Shown here piece after piece: positions 1 to 7,600 of a DNA stretch of 24,501 nucleotides (position 1 is its first letter; each line of letters starts with the position of its first letter). Under the pieces are notes generated by a model. It worked only from the letters and a program-made list of their open reading frames with translations. It was not told the origin of the DNA and did no database searches. The translations under genes were made by a program, and so were the position numbers. The stretch comes from Burkholderiales bacterium (GTDB lineage Bacteria; Pseudomonadota; Gammaproteobacteria; Burkholderiales; Casimicrobiaceae): assembly GCA_025354075.1 (NCBI GenBank), contig JANXNO010000514.1, forward strand, positions 1 to 24,501, written 5' to 3'.

Positions 1-1116
1 CTTCGCAACACCGGTCGGGTTGAACTGGAACGAGCATTCGCCTGGATCAGCGGTCACCACGACTTTATTTTTCGCCTGAGCGGCGGCCAGATCGGGATTA
101 GCGGCCTCTGTCAACATGCCAAACACCGGGAAGTAGGTGAGAACACCCAGCAAGCAACCCAGCATGATGATCATTTTGCGACCAATCTTGTCCGACAGCG
201 CGCCGAACACCACGAAGAACGGTGTGCCGATTACCAGAGAGATGGCGATCAGGATGTTTGCCGTGGCGTTGTCAACTTTGAGCGAACCCGTCATGAAGAA
301 CAGCGCGTAAAACTGACCCGTGTACCAAATCACGGCCTGACCGGCGGTAAGGCCAACCAGCGCGAGGATCACGATCTTCAAATTTTTCCATTGGCCGAAG
401 GATTCGGTCAGCGGCGCTTTGGAAATTTTGCCCTCGTCCTTCATTTTCAGAAACGCTGGTGACTCATTCATCGAGAGACGAATCCACACCGATACGCCGA
501 GCAAAATGATCGACACGAGGAACGGAATACGCCAGCCCCAATCGGCAAACGCAGCTTCGCCAATGGCGGTGCGCACACCGAGAATAACCATCAGCGAAAG
601 GAACAAACCGAGCGTCGCAGTGGTTTGAATCCATGACGTGAACAGACCGCGCTTGCCCTGCGGCGCGTGTTCGGCCACGTAGGTTGCGGCGCCGCCATAC
701 TCACCGCCGAGCGCGAGGCCTTGCAGCATACGCAGGACGATCAGGATCACCGGAGCGGCGACACCAATGGAGGCGTAGTTTGGCAAGAGGCCCACGATAA
801 ACGTCGACACACCCATGATCAGGATGGTTACGAGGAACGTGTACTTACGACCGATCATGTCGCCCAGTCGACCAAACACCAACGCGCCAAAAGGGCGAAC
901 GATGAAACCAGCAGCAAACGCCAGCAACGAGAAGATCGTGCGCGAAGCAGGATCGAGCGCCGAGAAAAACTGGTTACCAATGATGACCGCGAGCGTGCCG
1001 TACAGGTAGAAGTCGTACCACTCGAACACGGTGCCGAGTGATGATGCGAAGATGACCTTTTTTTCCTCTTTGGACATCGGACGAGCCGCGCCCCCAGCTG
1101 CCATTGCAGTTGCCAT
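1..1116 (-). CDS. MHS-family major facilitator transporter (metabolite:H+ symporter), 3' end outside window
   Basis: Inner-membrane secondary transporter of the metabolite:H+ symporter branch of the major facilitator superfamily; the substrate is probably an organic acid or similar small metabolite but cannot be read from sequence. The 372 visible codons stay open to the window edge, so the C-terminal part is missing. The N-terminus has the typical SSLGTVFEWYDFYLYG segment (about residues 25-40), then the loop 2-3 signature GRLGDMIGRK, then RMLQGLALGGEYGGA, all diagnostic for this branch. Hydrophobic helices alternate with short loops throughout. The ATG is preceded by a perfect AGGAGG. It is the third gene after tctD and tctE on the same strand, 65 bp below the kinase stop, so it is probably controlled by or co-transcribed with that regulator pair. 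Family call is firm; substrate is unknown. Confidence 0.9.
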   Translation of the reverse strand, partial: MATAMAAGGAARPMSKEEKKVIFASSLGTVFEWYDFYLYGTLAVIIGNQFFSALDPASRTIFSLLAFAAGFIVRPFGALVFGRLGDMIGRKYTFLVTILIMGVSTFIVGLLPNYASIGVAAPVILIVLRMLQGLALGGEYGGAATYVAEHAPQGKRGLFTSWIQTTATLGLFLSLMVILGVRTAIGEAAFADWGWRIPFLVSIILLGVSVWIRLSMNESPAFLKMKDEGKISKAPLTESFGQWKNLKIVILALVGLTAGQAVIWYTGQFYALFFMTGSLKVDNATANILIAISLVIGTPFFVVFGALSDKIGRKMIIMLGCLLGVLTYFPVFGMLTEAANPDLAAAQAKNKVVVTADPGECSFQFNPTGVAK

Positions 1117-1124
1117 AACAATTT

Positions 1125-1130
1125 CCTCCT
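1125..1130 (-). promoter_or_regulatory. Strong ribosome-binding site of the MHS transporter
   Basis: On the minus strand this reads AGGAGG, 8 nt before the ATG. It fixes the start at 1116 rather than at the later internal ATG codons (residues 5 and 14). It implies that the transporter is translated independently of the upstream kinase. Confidence 0.75.
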
Positions 1131-1181
1131 TCGGTGAATGCAAGTGCGCGCGAAGCTGGCGCAAATGCAACTGGCCGAAAG

Positions 1182-2624
1182 TTAGGCTACGCCACTTACA
1201 GCGCTCTGACGCTCAGCTGACGCGAAACTTACAACAAACCGGGCGCCGCCCAATGCTGCGCGCTCGACATATACAGCGGCATCATGCGTATCTGCCACTT
1301 CGCGAACTATGGCGAGCCCGAGCCCGGTGCCAGGAATCGGCGCGCCGGTATTGGCATCCGTCAAGGCGAGCCGCGCGAAGGGTGCAAAGATACGGTCTTG
1401 CTCGGACTCAGGCACGCCGGGGCCGGAATCTTCAACCGTGAAACCGGGCGGGTCGGCTCGCACGACCAGGATCACACTGCCGTGGACCGGCGTGTATTTA
1501 AATGCGTTGTCGAGCAGGTTACGGATCATTTCACCCAGCAGCGTTTCGTCGCCGACAATTTCAACCGGCCCACCTGGGTAAGTCTCCAGCGCGAAATCGA
1601 TTTCCCGTGCCAGCGCCTGCGGAATCACATCCAGCGCGACCGCCTCACACAACGCGTTTAAGTCCACCGGGACGCGCTCGCTGGTAGTGCCTGCGCTCTC
1701 GGCACGTACCAACGTCAACAGTTGCGTGGCGAGATGGCTGGCGCGCTGCCCGGTGGCAATCAGGCGCTTCAGCGCCTGATCCCGGTCAGCGCCATCGGGC
1801 ATGTGTTGCAGCAAATCGCTCTGCGCCCGCAACGCCGCCAACGGCGTGCGCAATTGATGTGCCGCGTTAGCGATGAACCGCTTTTGCGCTGCAAACGATG
1901 CCTGCAGACGCGCCATCAGCGCGTTGACCGACGTAATGAGCGGGGCGATTTCGGCGGGTGCCAACTGCTCGGGCAGCGGCCGCAAATCTTCCGCGCCTCG
2001 CTCATCAAGATACGCCTGCAGCGACCGCAGCGGCTGACTGACGTAGCTGAGTCCGTACCAGAGTAGAAAAAACGCGACCAATAGCGTCACGCTTTGCGCG
2101 AGCACCTCGTGCATCGTGCCGACGCGAAACAGCACGGCGTGGCGTTCCCGCGATTGCACGACGCCCACGACGAAGGTTCGACTACCCACGCCAAACCGGG
2201 TGCGAACGACACGCATCGCCTCGTCTTCCAGGACGGTGTTGAAGCCCGCCCGCACATGCGAACCCGCGGCGGCCATCGTCGGGAATTGCAGATCCGCGTC
2301 GGCGGTTTCACGCAGCAGCGGCAGCAGATCCGGGTCTCCCGACTGCGGCACGTTGGCCTCGTCCACAATCAGATAGGTAATCGGCATGTCGCGCACCACG
2401 TTTAACCATTGGCGGGTGGAGTCTGACGGAAATTTGACATCCGCATTGCCCGACACTTTGGACTGCCATTCTGAAATGAGCACCGTGGCCGCGCTGCTAA
2501 GCCCATCGTCAAGAATGGTGTCCACCGTGTTTCGCGCGCTCATCAGCGAGATGCCGAGACTCACCAGCCAGATGGAGAGCAACGGCGCGACCAGCCACTC
2601 AAGCAAGCGCGCGGCAAGATTCAT
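1182..2624 (-). CDS. tctE: TctE-like sensor histidine kinase
   Basis: Membrane histidine kinase that would sense an extracellular (probably tricarboxylate-type) ligand and phosphorylate the TctD-like regulator encoded upstream. From the ATG at 2624 the product is 480 residues: TM1 about 10-28, a periplasmic sensor region about 30-175, TM2 about 178-195, a HAMP-like linker, the H-box AAHQLRTPL with phospho-accepting His256, N-box NLLDNAFKYTP (Asn373), G1 box VEDSGPGVP (about 397-405), and G2 box GTGLGLAI (about 432-439). All catalytic boxes are intact. The frame stays open upstream to a TTG at 2729, but that extension is unlike TctE N-termini, runs through a perfect DNA dyad, and would push TM1 inward, so I prefer 2624. 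The gap to tctD is 164 bp, long for a two-component pair. The TctE assignment rests on architecture and on the Bug receptor nearby. Confidence 0.88.
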   Translation of the reverse strand: MNLAARLLEWLVAPLLSIWLVSLGISLMSARNTVDTILDDGLSSAATVLISEWQSKVSGNADVKFPSDSTRQWLNVVRDMPITYLIVDEANVPQSGDPDLLPLLRETADADLQFPTMAAAGSHVRAGFNTVLEDEAMRVVRTRFGVGSRTFVVGVVQSRERHAVLFRVGTMHEVLAQSVTLLVAFFLLWYGLSYVSQPLRSLQAYLDERGAEDLRPLPEQLAPAEIAPLITSVNALMARLQASFAAQKRFIANAAHQLRTPLAALRAQSDLLQHMPDGADRDQALKRLIATGQRASHLATQLLTLVRAESAGTTSERVPVDLNALCEAVALDVIPQALAREIDFALETYPGGPVEIVGDETLLGEMIRNLLDNAFKYTPVHGSVILVVRADPPGFTVEDSGPGVPESEQDRIFAPFARLALTDANTGAPIPGTGLGLAIVREVADTHDAAVYVERAALGGARFVVSFASAERQSAVSGVA

Positions 2625-2697
2625 CGAGGAGCCTGCCGGATCTGAAAGCAATCGGCTGAAAATCCGCCAGCACGGCTCATATGTCGCCTGTTTTTTG

Positions 2698-2717
2698 GGC
2701 AATATCCCGATATTGCC
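2698..2717. repeat. Perfect 9-bp inverted repeat in the tctD-tctE gap
   Basis: Arms GGCAATATC (2698-2706) and GATATTGCC (2709-2717) are perfect complements around a 2-bp centre. The dyad lies between the tctD stop and the preferred tctE start. Neither strand has a U-tract directly after it in the sense of transcription, so it is not a typical intrinsic terminator. It could be an operator for a dimeric regulator or a hairpin in the tctE leader. What is seen is the symmetry; the role is inference. Confidence 0.6.
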
Positions 2718-2788
2718 GCTGCAAAACAATCAAAACCTGCCCACGTGCGGGCGAATTTTCGCTGCGATCTTTCACGTCCGACAGCCTC

Positions 2789-3481
2789 CTAGACTGGAAC
2801 GACGGGCCGCACTTTGTCGATGCAGTAGCCGAGACCGCGAAAGGTGCGCACCTGCACGCCTGCGGGCTCCAGTTTTTTGCGCAGGCGATGTACGTACACC
2901 TCGATGGCGTTAAGCGAAATATCGCTGTCCCATGCGCAGAGTTTCTCCAGCAATTGCTCTTTGGTCACGGCGCGCCCGGCGCGCAGCAGCAACACCTCCA
3001 AAATGCCGGCTTCGCGCACCGACAGCTCAAGCGGCATGCCGCTGGCTGCCGCCTGCCGGGAGGTGAGATCGAAGCTCAGATTGCCATGTTCGATCATGTT
3101 GCTGCTGGCGGCATTACGACGCCGAATCAGCGCACGAACCCGCGCATGCAGTTCGTCCAGCGCAAACGGTTTCACCAGGTAGTCATCCGCCCCCGCGTCC
3201 AGACCTTCGACCCGGTCATGCACGGCGTCCATCGCGGTGGTCACCAGCACCGGCACCGCGCGCTGCGTTTCGCCTCGACTGCGCAGCTGTTTGAGTACAT
3301 TCAGGCCCGACATTTTCGGCAAACCCAAATCGAGAATTACCAGGTCGTAGTCCGACGTGCTGAGCGCCGCCGACGCCGCCATGCCATCGGTGACCCAGTC
3401 CAGCGCATAGTGCTCACGCTTCAGACTCGCGCTGACCGCCCCGCCAAGTTCGGCGTCATCCTCCACCAACAAAATTCGCAC
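2789..3481 (-). CDS. tctD: TctD-like OmpR-family response regulator
   Basis: DNA-binding response regulator, 230 residues from the GTG at 3481. The receiver domain (about 1-115) has the acidic pair Asp8/Asp9, phospho-acceptor Asp51 in ILDLGLPKMSG, Thr81 and the invariant Lys104 in YLVKPFALDEL. The C-terminal winged helix (about 130-225) has the OmpR/PhoB pattern, including the recognition segment NAIEVYVHRLRKKL and the FRGLGYCI wing. The start was chosen because AGGAGG lies 5 nt before this GTG; upstream ATG codons at 3496 and 3517 are in frame but would place the Shine-Dalgarno inside the coding region. It is first in a minus-strand unit with tctE and the MHS transporter, and divergent from the Bug receptor gene, which is the classic layout for regulation of tricarboxylate uptake. 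The signal recognised is not visible. Confidence 0.9.
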   Translation of the reverse strand: MRILLVEDDAELGGAVSASLKREHYALDWVTDGMAASAALSTSDYDLVILDLGLPKMSGLNVLKQLRSRGETQRAVPVLVTTAMDAVHDRVEGLDAGADDYLVKPFALDELHARVRALIRRRNAASSNMIEHGNLSFDLTSRQAAASGMPLELSVREAGILEVLLLRAGRAVTKEQLLEKLCAWDSDISLNAIEVYVHRLRKKLEPAGVQVRTFRGLGYCIDKVRPVVPV

Positions 3482-3486
3482 AGTGT

Positions 3487-3492
3487 CCTCCT
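3487..3492 (-). promoter_or_regulatory. Ribosome-binding site that sets the GTG start of tctD
   Basis: The minus strand reads AGGAGG followed by five bases and then GTG at 3481. The next codons give RILLVEDD, the normal start of a receiver domain. This favours the GTG over the upstream in-frame ATG codons. Confidence 0.75.
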
Positions 3493-3545
3493 GCATTGTA
3501 GTGTAGTCCGCACACACTCGCGGCGATCAACTTTATGCGCTAAAA

Positions 3546-3628
3546 CCCATTTATACTGGGCTTGACCGCCTAATTTTAACATTGTCGACTTATGCAATTT
3601 AATAGGCTTATGTCCAGTATTAATGGGC
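3546..3628. promoter_or_regulatory. Inverted repeat in the tctD / Bug-receptor divergent spacer, candidate operator pair
   Basis: CCCATTTATACTGG (3546-3559) and its inverted copy CCAGTATTAATGGG (3614-3627) differ at one position out of 14 and are 54 bp apart. Each arm is itself an imperfect palindrome (CCCA...TGGG). They sit in the roughly 250-bp spacer between the divergent starts of tctD (3481) and the Bug receptor (3731). Two inverted sites in a divergent control region fit binding of a dimeric OmpR-type regulator or looping. I could not place a convincing sigma-70 -35/-10 pair. The repeat is seen; the regulator is inferred. Confidence 0.5.
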
Positions 3629-3730
3629 CTTTCCAAAGAAAGTTACTGAGTCTTTTCATGCAGGCAACGCTTTCCCCGATGCGACAAAATGCTTAGAGTG
3701 CTAATGTTTTGACAGATTAAAGGGATCTCT

Positions 3731-4726
3731 ATGCTGTCGCGAAAAATCGTCGCCCGTGTTCTGTCCGTGTCGTGCCTCGCCGTGGCATCACTGGCGGTCA
3801 CCAGCCTGCCGCTGGCGGCGCAAACCTTTCCCAGCAAACCGGTCAAATTCGTGGTGCCCTACCCTGCAGGAGGGTTCCCCGACACCGTGGCGCGCGTGCT
3901 CTCGAAGGCGCTCACCGAAAAATGGAATCAGCAAGTCATCATCGACAACCGCCCTGGCGGCAGCGGTGCAGTCGCAGCGCAAACGATCAAGGCCGCAGGA
4001 CCGGCCGATGGCTACACCTTGCTGGTCACCGACGGCTCGATGTTCACTATCAATCCAGCGCTGTTTGCCAAGCTGGAATACGACGCCAAAAAGGACTTCG
4101 TGCCGGTGTCCGCGCTGGGCAAAGCACCGCTGTTTCTCGCCGCGCATCCAAGCGTGCCCGCCACCACGCTGGCCGAGTTCATCGCCTATGTGAAGGCCAA
4201 TCCCGGCAAGGTCGCCTACGGCTCGTCCGGCATCGGGAGCACCCATCATTTGACGACTGAGGCAATGTCAACGGCGCTCGGCCTGAACATGATTCACGTG
4301 CCCTACAAAGGCATGGGGCAGGCCACGCCCGCGCTGGTCGGCGGGCAAGTGCAAATCCTGTTTTCGGCGTTGCCTGCGATCGGCGGTTTCGTCAAAGACG
4401 GCCGCATCAAACTGCTTGCACAAAACTCGAACAAACGCTTCGTCAGCGAGCCCAAGGTGCCGACGCTGGGCGAGTCCACGATTCCGGGATTTGACTTTGC
4501 GCCGACCACGATTGTCATGGCTCCGGCTGGCATTCCGCCTGCCGTGTTGCGCCAGCTCGCCAACGACATTGCACAAGCGATCCGCTCGCCTGCCGTCGCA
4601 GAAACCTTGTTGAATTCCGGCGTGGAAGTCATCGGCAGCACACCGGACGAGCTCGCTAAAGTGCTGGCAGAAGAAGCAGATCGTTTCGGCAAAATCATCA
4701 AGACAATCAACATCAAGCCCGAGTAG
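3731..4726 (+). CDS. Bug/TctC-family periplasmic substrate-binding receptor
   Basis: Extracytoplasmic solute receptor of the tripartite tricarboxylate transporter type (Bug family, very expanded in Burkholderiales); it captures a small carboxylate in the periplasm. The product is 331 residues, the usual family length. A signal peptide occupies about residues 1-30 (basic start, hydrophobic core, LPLAA before mature QTFPSKP). Typical motifs follow: the first strand VKFVVPYPAGGFPDTVAR, NRPGGSGAVAA, YGSSGIGSTHHL, and HVPYKGMGQATPALVGGQV. AGGGA-like pairing about 7 nt before the ATG serves as ribosome-binding site. It is divergent from tctD and 8 bp upstream of a class II aldolase, so it probably delivers that enzyme's substrate or a relative. 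No TctA/TctB membrane subunits are encoded in the window, so it is an orphan receptor or uses a permease elsewhere. Ligand unknown. Confidence 0.93.
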   Translation: MLSRKIVARVLSVSCLAVASLAVTSLPLAAQTFPSKPVKFVVPYPAGGFPDTVARVLSKALTEKWNQQVIIDNRPGGSGAVAAQTIKAAGPADGYTLLVTDGSMFTINPALFAKLEYDAKKDFVPVSALGKAPLFLAAHPSVPATTLAEFIAYVKANPGKVAYGSSGIGSTHHLTTEAMSTALGLNMIHVPYKGMGQATPALVGGQVQILFSALPAIGGFVKDGRIKLLAQNSNKRFVSEPKVPTLGESTIPGFDFAPTTIVMAPAGIPPAVLRQLANDIAQAIRSPAVAETLLNSGVEVIGSTPDELAKVLAEEADRFGKIIKTINIKPE

Positions 4727-4734
4727 TTACGCGC

Positions 4735-5490
4735 ATGAGTTTGAGTTCGGCAAGCCGCGCACTGATTGATGACCTCGTGGTCGCCAATCACATCCTGTAT
4801 GTCGAGGGCGTAGTGGACGGTTTTGGTCACGTCAGCGTGCGCCATGACGGGCGCGATGACCGCTTTCTGCTCGCTTGCGGCGTGGCACCAGCAACCGTCA
4901 CCGCCCAAGATATTCTCGAAGTAGATTTCGACGGCGTGGTGCATGACGAAGTGGGCCGCAGAAGCTATCTCGAACGCTTCATCCACAGCGAAATTTACAA
5001 GGCGCGGCCCGATGTCGTGGCCATTGTTCACAGCCATTCACTCGCCATCATTCCGTTCGGCGTGACCAAGCGCGTGACGCTGAAACCGGTGTGCCACATG
5101 AGCGGATTTTTAGGGTTCTCCACACCGATTTTCGACATTCGCGACACGTCCGGCGAAGACAACAACATGCTTGTCACCAGTGCCAAGCTGGGTCGTGCGT
5201 TGGCTGAATCGCTCGGCAGAACTGACTTCGCGCTGATGCGCGGCCACGGGTCGGTCACGGTCGCCAAATCGCTGAAACTCGCCGTCGCCCGCGCCACGTG
5301 GGCCGAGATGAACGCCAAACTGCAAACCGAAGCGCTACGCATGGCGGGGCCTGAAGGCGACGCAGGGGTGAATTACCTCACGCCCGGCGAAGCCGCAGGC
5401 TCGATGGCGATCAACGAAACGGTGGTGGATCGGCCCTGGGATTTCTGGAAGGCGAAAGCGCGGGTGGCGTTAGCGGGTTTGGTGCGCTGA
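4735..5490 (+). CDS. Class II aldolase/adducin-family protein
   Basis: Cytosolic zinc-dependent enzyme of the fuculose-phosphate aldolase / ribulose-phosphate epimerase fold, 251 residues. Members cleave or decarboxylate phosphorylated sugars or hydroxy-acids; the substrate here cannot be read. Visible motifs are GHVSVR (about 31-36, substrate phosphate or carboxylate loop), the metal site formed by the HSHS pair (His99, His101) with a third ligand in the GHG motif (His171), and acidic residue Glu86 in HSEIY upstream of the pair. All expected ligands are present, so it is probably active. It starts 8 bp after the Bug receptor stop with no clear Shine-Dalgarno, which suggests translational coupling in a two-gene operon. 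The context suggests breakdown of an imported hydroxy-acid. It ends 6 bp before the convergent DUF1566 gene. Confidence 0.88.
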   Translation: MSLSSASRALIDDLVVANHILYVEGVVDGFGHVSVRHDGRDDRFLLACGVAPATVTAQDILEVDFDGVVHDEVGRRSYLERFIHSEIYKARPDVVAIVHSHSLAIIPFGVTKRVTLKPVCHMSGFLGFSTPIFDIRDTSGEDNNMLVTSAKLGRALAESLGRTDFALMRGHGSVTVAKSLKLAVARATWAEMNAKLQTEALRMAGPEGDAGVNYLTPGEAAGSMAINETVVDRPWDFWKAKARVALAGLVR

Positions 5491-5496
5491 TCCGTT

Positions 5497-6447
5497 CTAC
5501 AGCGGCTTCAACGCATCAATCACGGTTGCAATGTCGGCATCACTGCGCCCCGATTGCTTTGCGCCTGCTGTAAGCGCCGTTCCAGATAAGCCGAGCAGTC
5601 TTCGCACGATCATCAAACCGTCGGTCATGGCCAACACCTGACCATCGCCGTCAACATCGAAGCGCGACATATAGGTGTTGATGTGTGCCTCGATTTGCGT
5701 GTCGGTTCGCAATGGTTGTGTACCCATGGTGCCAACCGCGCCCGTGCTCAGCGCCAATCCACGAAAACCCAGCAGATAACGCAGCAACAACACGCCGTCA
5801 CTGCCCGCTTTGTACTGAGTCGCGGAGTTGCTATTGTCGATATTCAGGATCGGGATCAGCGAGTCAAACGAGTAGCCGCCGCGCGCTAGACGAATCGGAT
5901 AGCCACTGCCCTTGGTGACAGCGTCTATGGTGCCATCGTAGAAGTCAACGAACCACGCGAGCGGTGCATTCGTTGCCAGCGTAGTGCTGCTCCAGGTGCG
6001 CCCGCTTGAGGTGACGGTGCCAGGAAAAACCGTCTGATTGATGGCAAAGTTCGCGCAGTTCAGTTCGACCACGCTTTGCAGCTCTTTCAAATTCGGCAAG
6101 CGCCAGTCGAGATACCCGCCAATAGCGCTGTTTTGTGCGGCGGTAAGGGCTGCAAGCCAGTCGAAGTTGGTCGGCGCCGCAACGCTGGCGGGTGAAGCGC
6201 AAGCCGCACCGGCCAGCCCCACGTTGCATTGCGTCCACATCAGACCCGTCGTGGCGTGAGTTACTGTGCCGTCCCCGTTGATGGTGAATGCGCTGGTGGG
6301 CGCGGTGAGCGGGCCGATATTGGCCGGACACACTTGCACAGCGTACGAGGATATCGGTAGGCATGCAGCAACGGTCACAGTGGCAAACTTGAAAGCGATG
6401 CTACGCAACGAAAGGTGGCCGAACGCGTTGGTATTGAAGGATTTCAT
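5497..6447 (-). CDS. Secreted DUF1566 (Lcl-type) protein with C-terminal dockerin-like repeats
   Basis: Exported protein of unknown function, 316 residues from the ATG at 6447. A signal peptide is visible at about 1-36 (FKFATVTVAACLPISSYA). The DUF1566 core includes TGLMWTQC (about 67-74), GYLDWRLPNLKELQSV (about 111-126), TWSSTT (about 151-156) and a terminal IRLARGG. After it come two related segments, 203-230 (NID...DGVLLLRYLLGFRG) and 264-290 (DVDGDGQ...DGLMIVRRLLGLSG). The second has a clean EF-hand-like D-x-D-x-D loop and both resemble dockerin-type repeats. In proteobacteria such tails occur on diverse secreted proteins; their partner is unknown. The frame stays open upstream to 6660, but that part overlaps the neighbouring gene and precedes the signal peptide, so I chose 6447. 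No strong Shine-Dalgarno is seen. It lies 80 bp downstream of a second DUF1566 gene. Confidence 0.82.
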   Translation of the reverse strand: MKSFNTNAFGHLSLRSIAFKFATVTVAACLPISSYAVQVCPANIGPLTAPTSAFTINGDGTVTHATTGLMWTQCNVGLAGAACASPASVAAPTNFDWLAALTAAQNSAIGGYLDWRLPNLKELQSVVELNCANFAINQTVFPGTVTSSGRTWSSTTLATNAPLAWFVDFYDGTIDAVTKGSGYPIRLARGGYSFDSLIPILNIDNSNSATQYKAGSDGVLLLRYLLGFRGLALSTGAVGTMGTQPLRTDTQIEAHINTYMSRFDVDGDGQVLAMTDGLMIVRRLLGLSGTALTAGAKQSGRSDADIATVIDALKPL

Positions 6448-6527
6448 AGTTTGATTAAAAAAAGTTCGGAGCGACCTAGCGAACGCTGGCGAGCGTCGGA
6501 TCCGCGCACGGCGGCGGCATTGGCCAG

Positions 6528-7337
6528 TCATGGGCCGTCTCGCACCAGCCACACATAAAACTGGGTGTACTGAGATTTTGTGGTGTAGCGAGCACTGCCT
6601 TGGAAGTTGTAGATTATCCGAACCTGGCCAACGTCCAGAGCGTTGGTACTGCTCGTCCAAGCATAAGAATTATTTAACGTATTCGGAAAGTAAACGTCAT
6701 CAACTTGTATGTGATCCGTCTTTCCAAAATGCAACACTGAAAGCAGTTCGCCCTGTGTTGGCAGTCGCCAATCGCTCTTGCCGCACAGCCCAATGGCGTT
6801 GACGGCGTTCGCGAAATTTTGCGTGTTACACGGGTTACCACTCGGCACGATCACGCCCTGACTGCCGCCGCAGGTGTCAGGAACGCCGGCCGATGAAAAC
6901 GTGCCGGGGTTGCCGCCGTTTCGGGTGGCATCGCTTGAATACCAAAGGTAGCGATACGCATTGCTGCGCAAACCGCTCGTCGTCTTCACCTCCCACGTCA
7001 ATCCGGTCACGTTGTCTTTGGTGCACGCCCAATCTGTTGCGGCGGTACCGAGCACCGCGCTAGCCACAAGCGTGCTGCCGTCGTTGGCGATCTTCGAGTA
7101 ATCAAACCCCACGCTACCCGCGCCCACTTTGACCAGTTGCCACGCAGCGGCGGCGGCGTCACGCCCATAGCGCGCGTCCTGCCGGGGCGCCGCGCTGCCG
7201 TCGCCGCCTGCGGTGCTGCTGCAAGAGACGGCGACACCTCCGCCGTCGTAACACTTGGTTTGTCCAGTGTCATTCAAGCCCACAGCGAGCGCCGACACAG
7301 ACATCAACAAAGCCGCAACGCCGACAAAACGCATCAT
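6528..7337 (-). CDS. Secreted DUF1566 (Lcl-type) protein
   Basis: Exported protein of unknown function, 269 residues. The signal peptide spans about 1-18 (MMRFVGVAALLMSVSALA). The body carries DUF1566 landmarks: NVTGLTWEVKT (about 109-119), a cysteine-containing middle, CGKSDWRLPTQGELLSVL (about 185-202), YAWTSS (225-230), and a final YVWLVRDG. It lacks the dockerin-like tail of the neighbour to which it is distantly related. Six cysteines in the mature part suggest disulphides in the periplasm or outside. Two adjacent ATG codons (7337 and 7334) are possible starts; a GGA lies about 9 nt upstream. It precedes the other DUF1566 gene by 80 bp on the same strand, so the two probably form one unit. 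What is seen is family and export; the role is not known. Confidence 0.82.
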   Translation of the reverse strand: MMRFVGVAALLMSVSALAVGLNDTGQTKCYDGGGVAVSCSSTAGGDGSAAPRQDARYGRDAAAAAWQLVKVGAGSVGFDYSKIANDGSTLVASAVLGTAATDWACTKDNVTGLTWEVKTTSGLRSNAYRYLWYSSDATRNGGNPGTFSSAGVPDTCGGSQGVIVPSGNPCNTQNFANAVNAIGLCGKSDWRLPTQGELLSVLHFGKTDHIQVDDVYFPNTLNNSYAWTSSTNALDVGQVRIIYNFQGSARYTTKSQYTQFYVWLVRDGP

Positions 7338-7600
7338 GGGAAATCCAAATTTTTTACTGTGTGATTAGGTGAGCAAAATTGGCTTGGGAAACAGCTCATT
7401 TGTTTTCTTCTGTTCGAAACGCATGCTCCAGAACGTATGGCGTTTGCAGACCGATAAACCCAAAAACATCTCGCATGATTTTTAGCACAATTACACAAAC
7501 AGCAATGTCGCGTGACGTTTGCACGGTTTGCACCGAGTCATGACTGTGTTGAATAGGGGTGCTAGTGTTCCGTTGGCATAAATAATTCAGCGGGTCGCTC

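Noticed and set aside
2681..3565. 294-codon open frame on the plus strand
   Set aside because: Antisense to tctD; Arg/His/Gln-rich composition without domains, while the opposite frame has every response-regulator residue.
4303..5037. 244-codon open frame on the minus strand
   Set aside because: Spans the Bug receptor and the aldolase in antisense, with no ribosome-binding site and no recognisable motif.
6448..6660. N-terminal extension of the dockerin-tailed DUF1566 protein to 6660
   Set aside because: It lies before the signal peptide and overlaps the neighbouring DUF1566 gene on the same strand in another frame.
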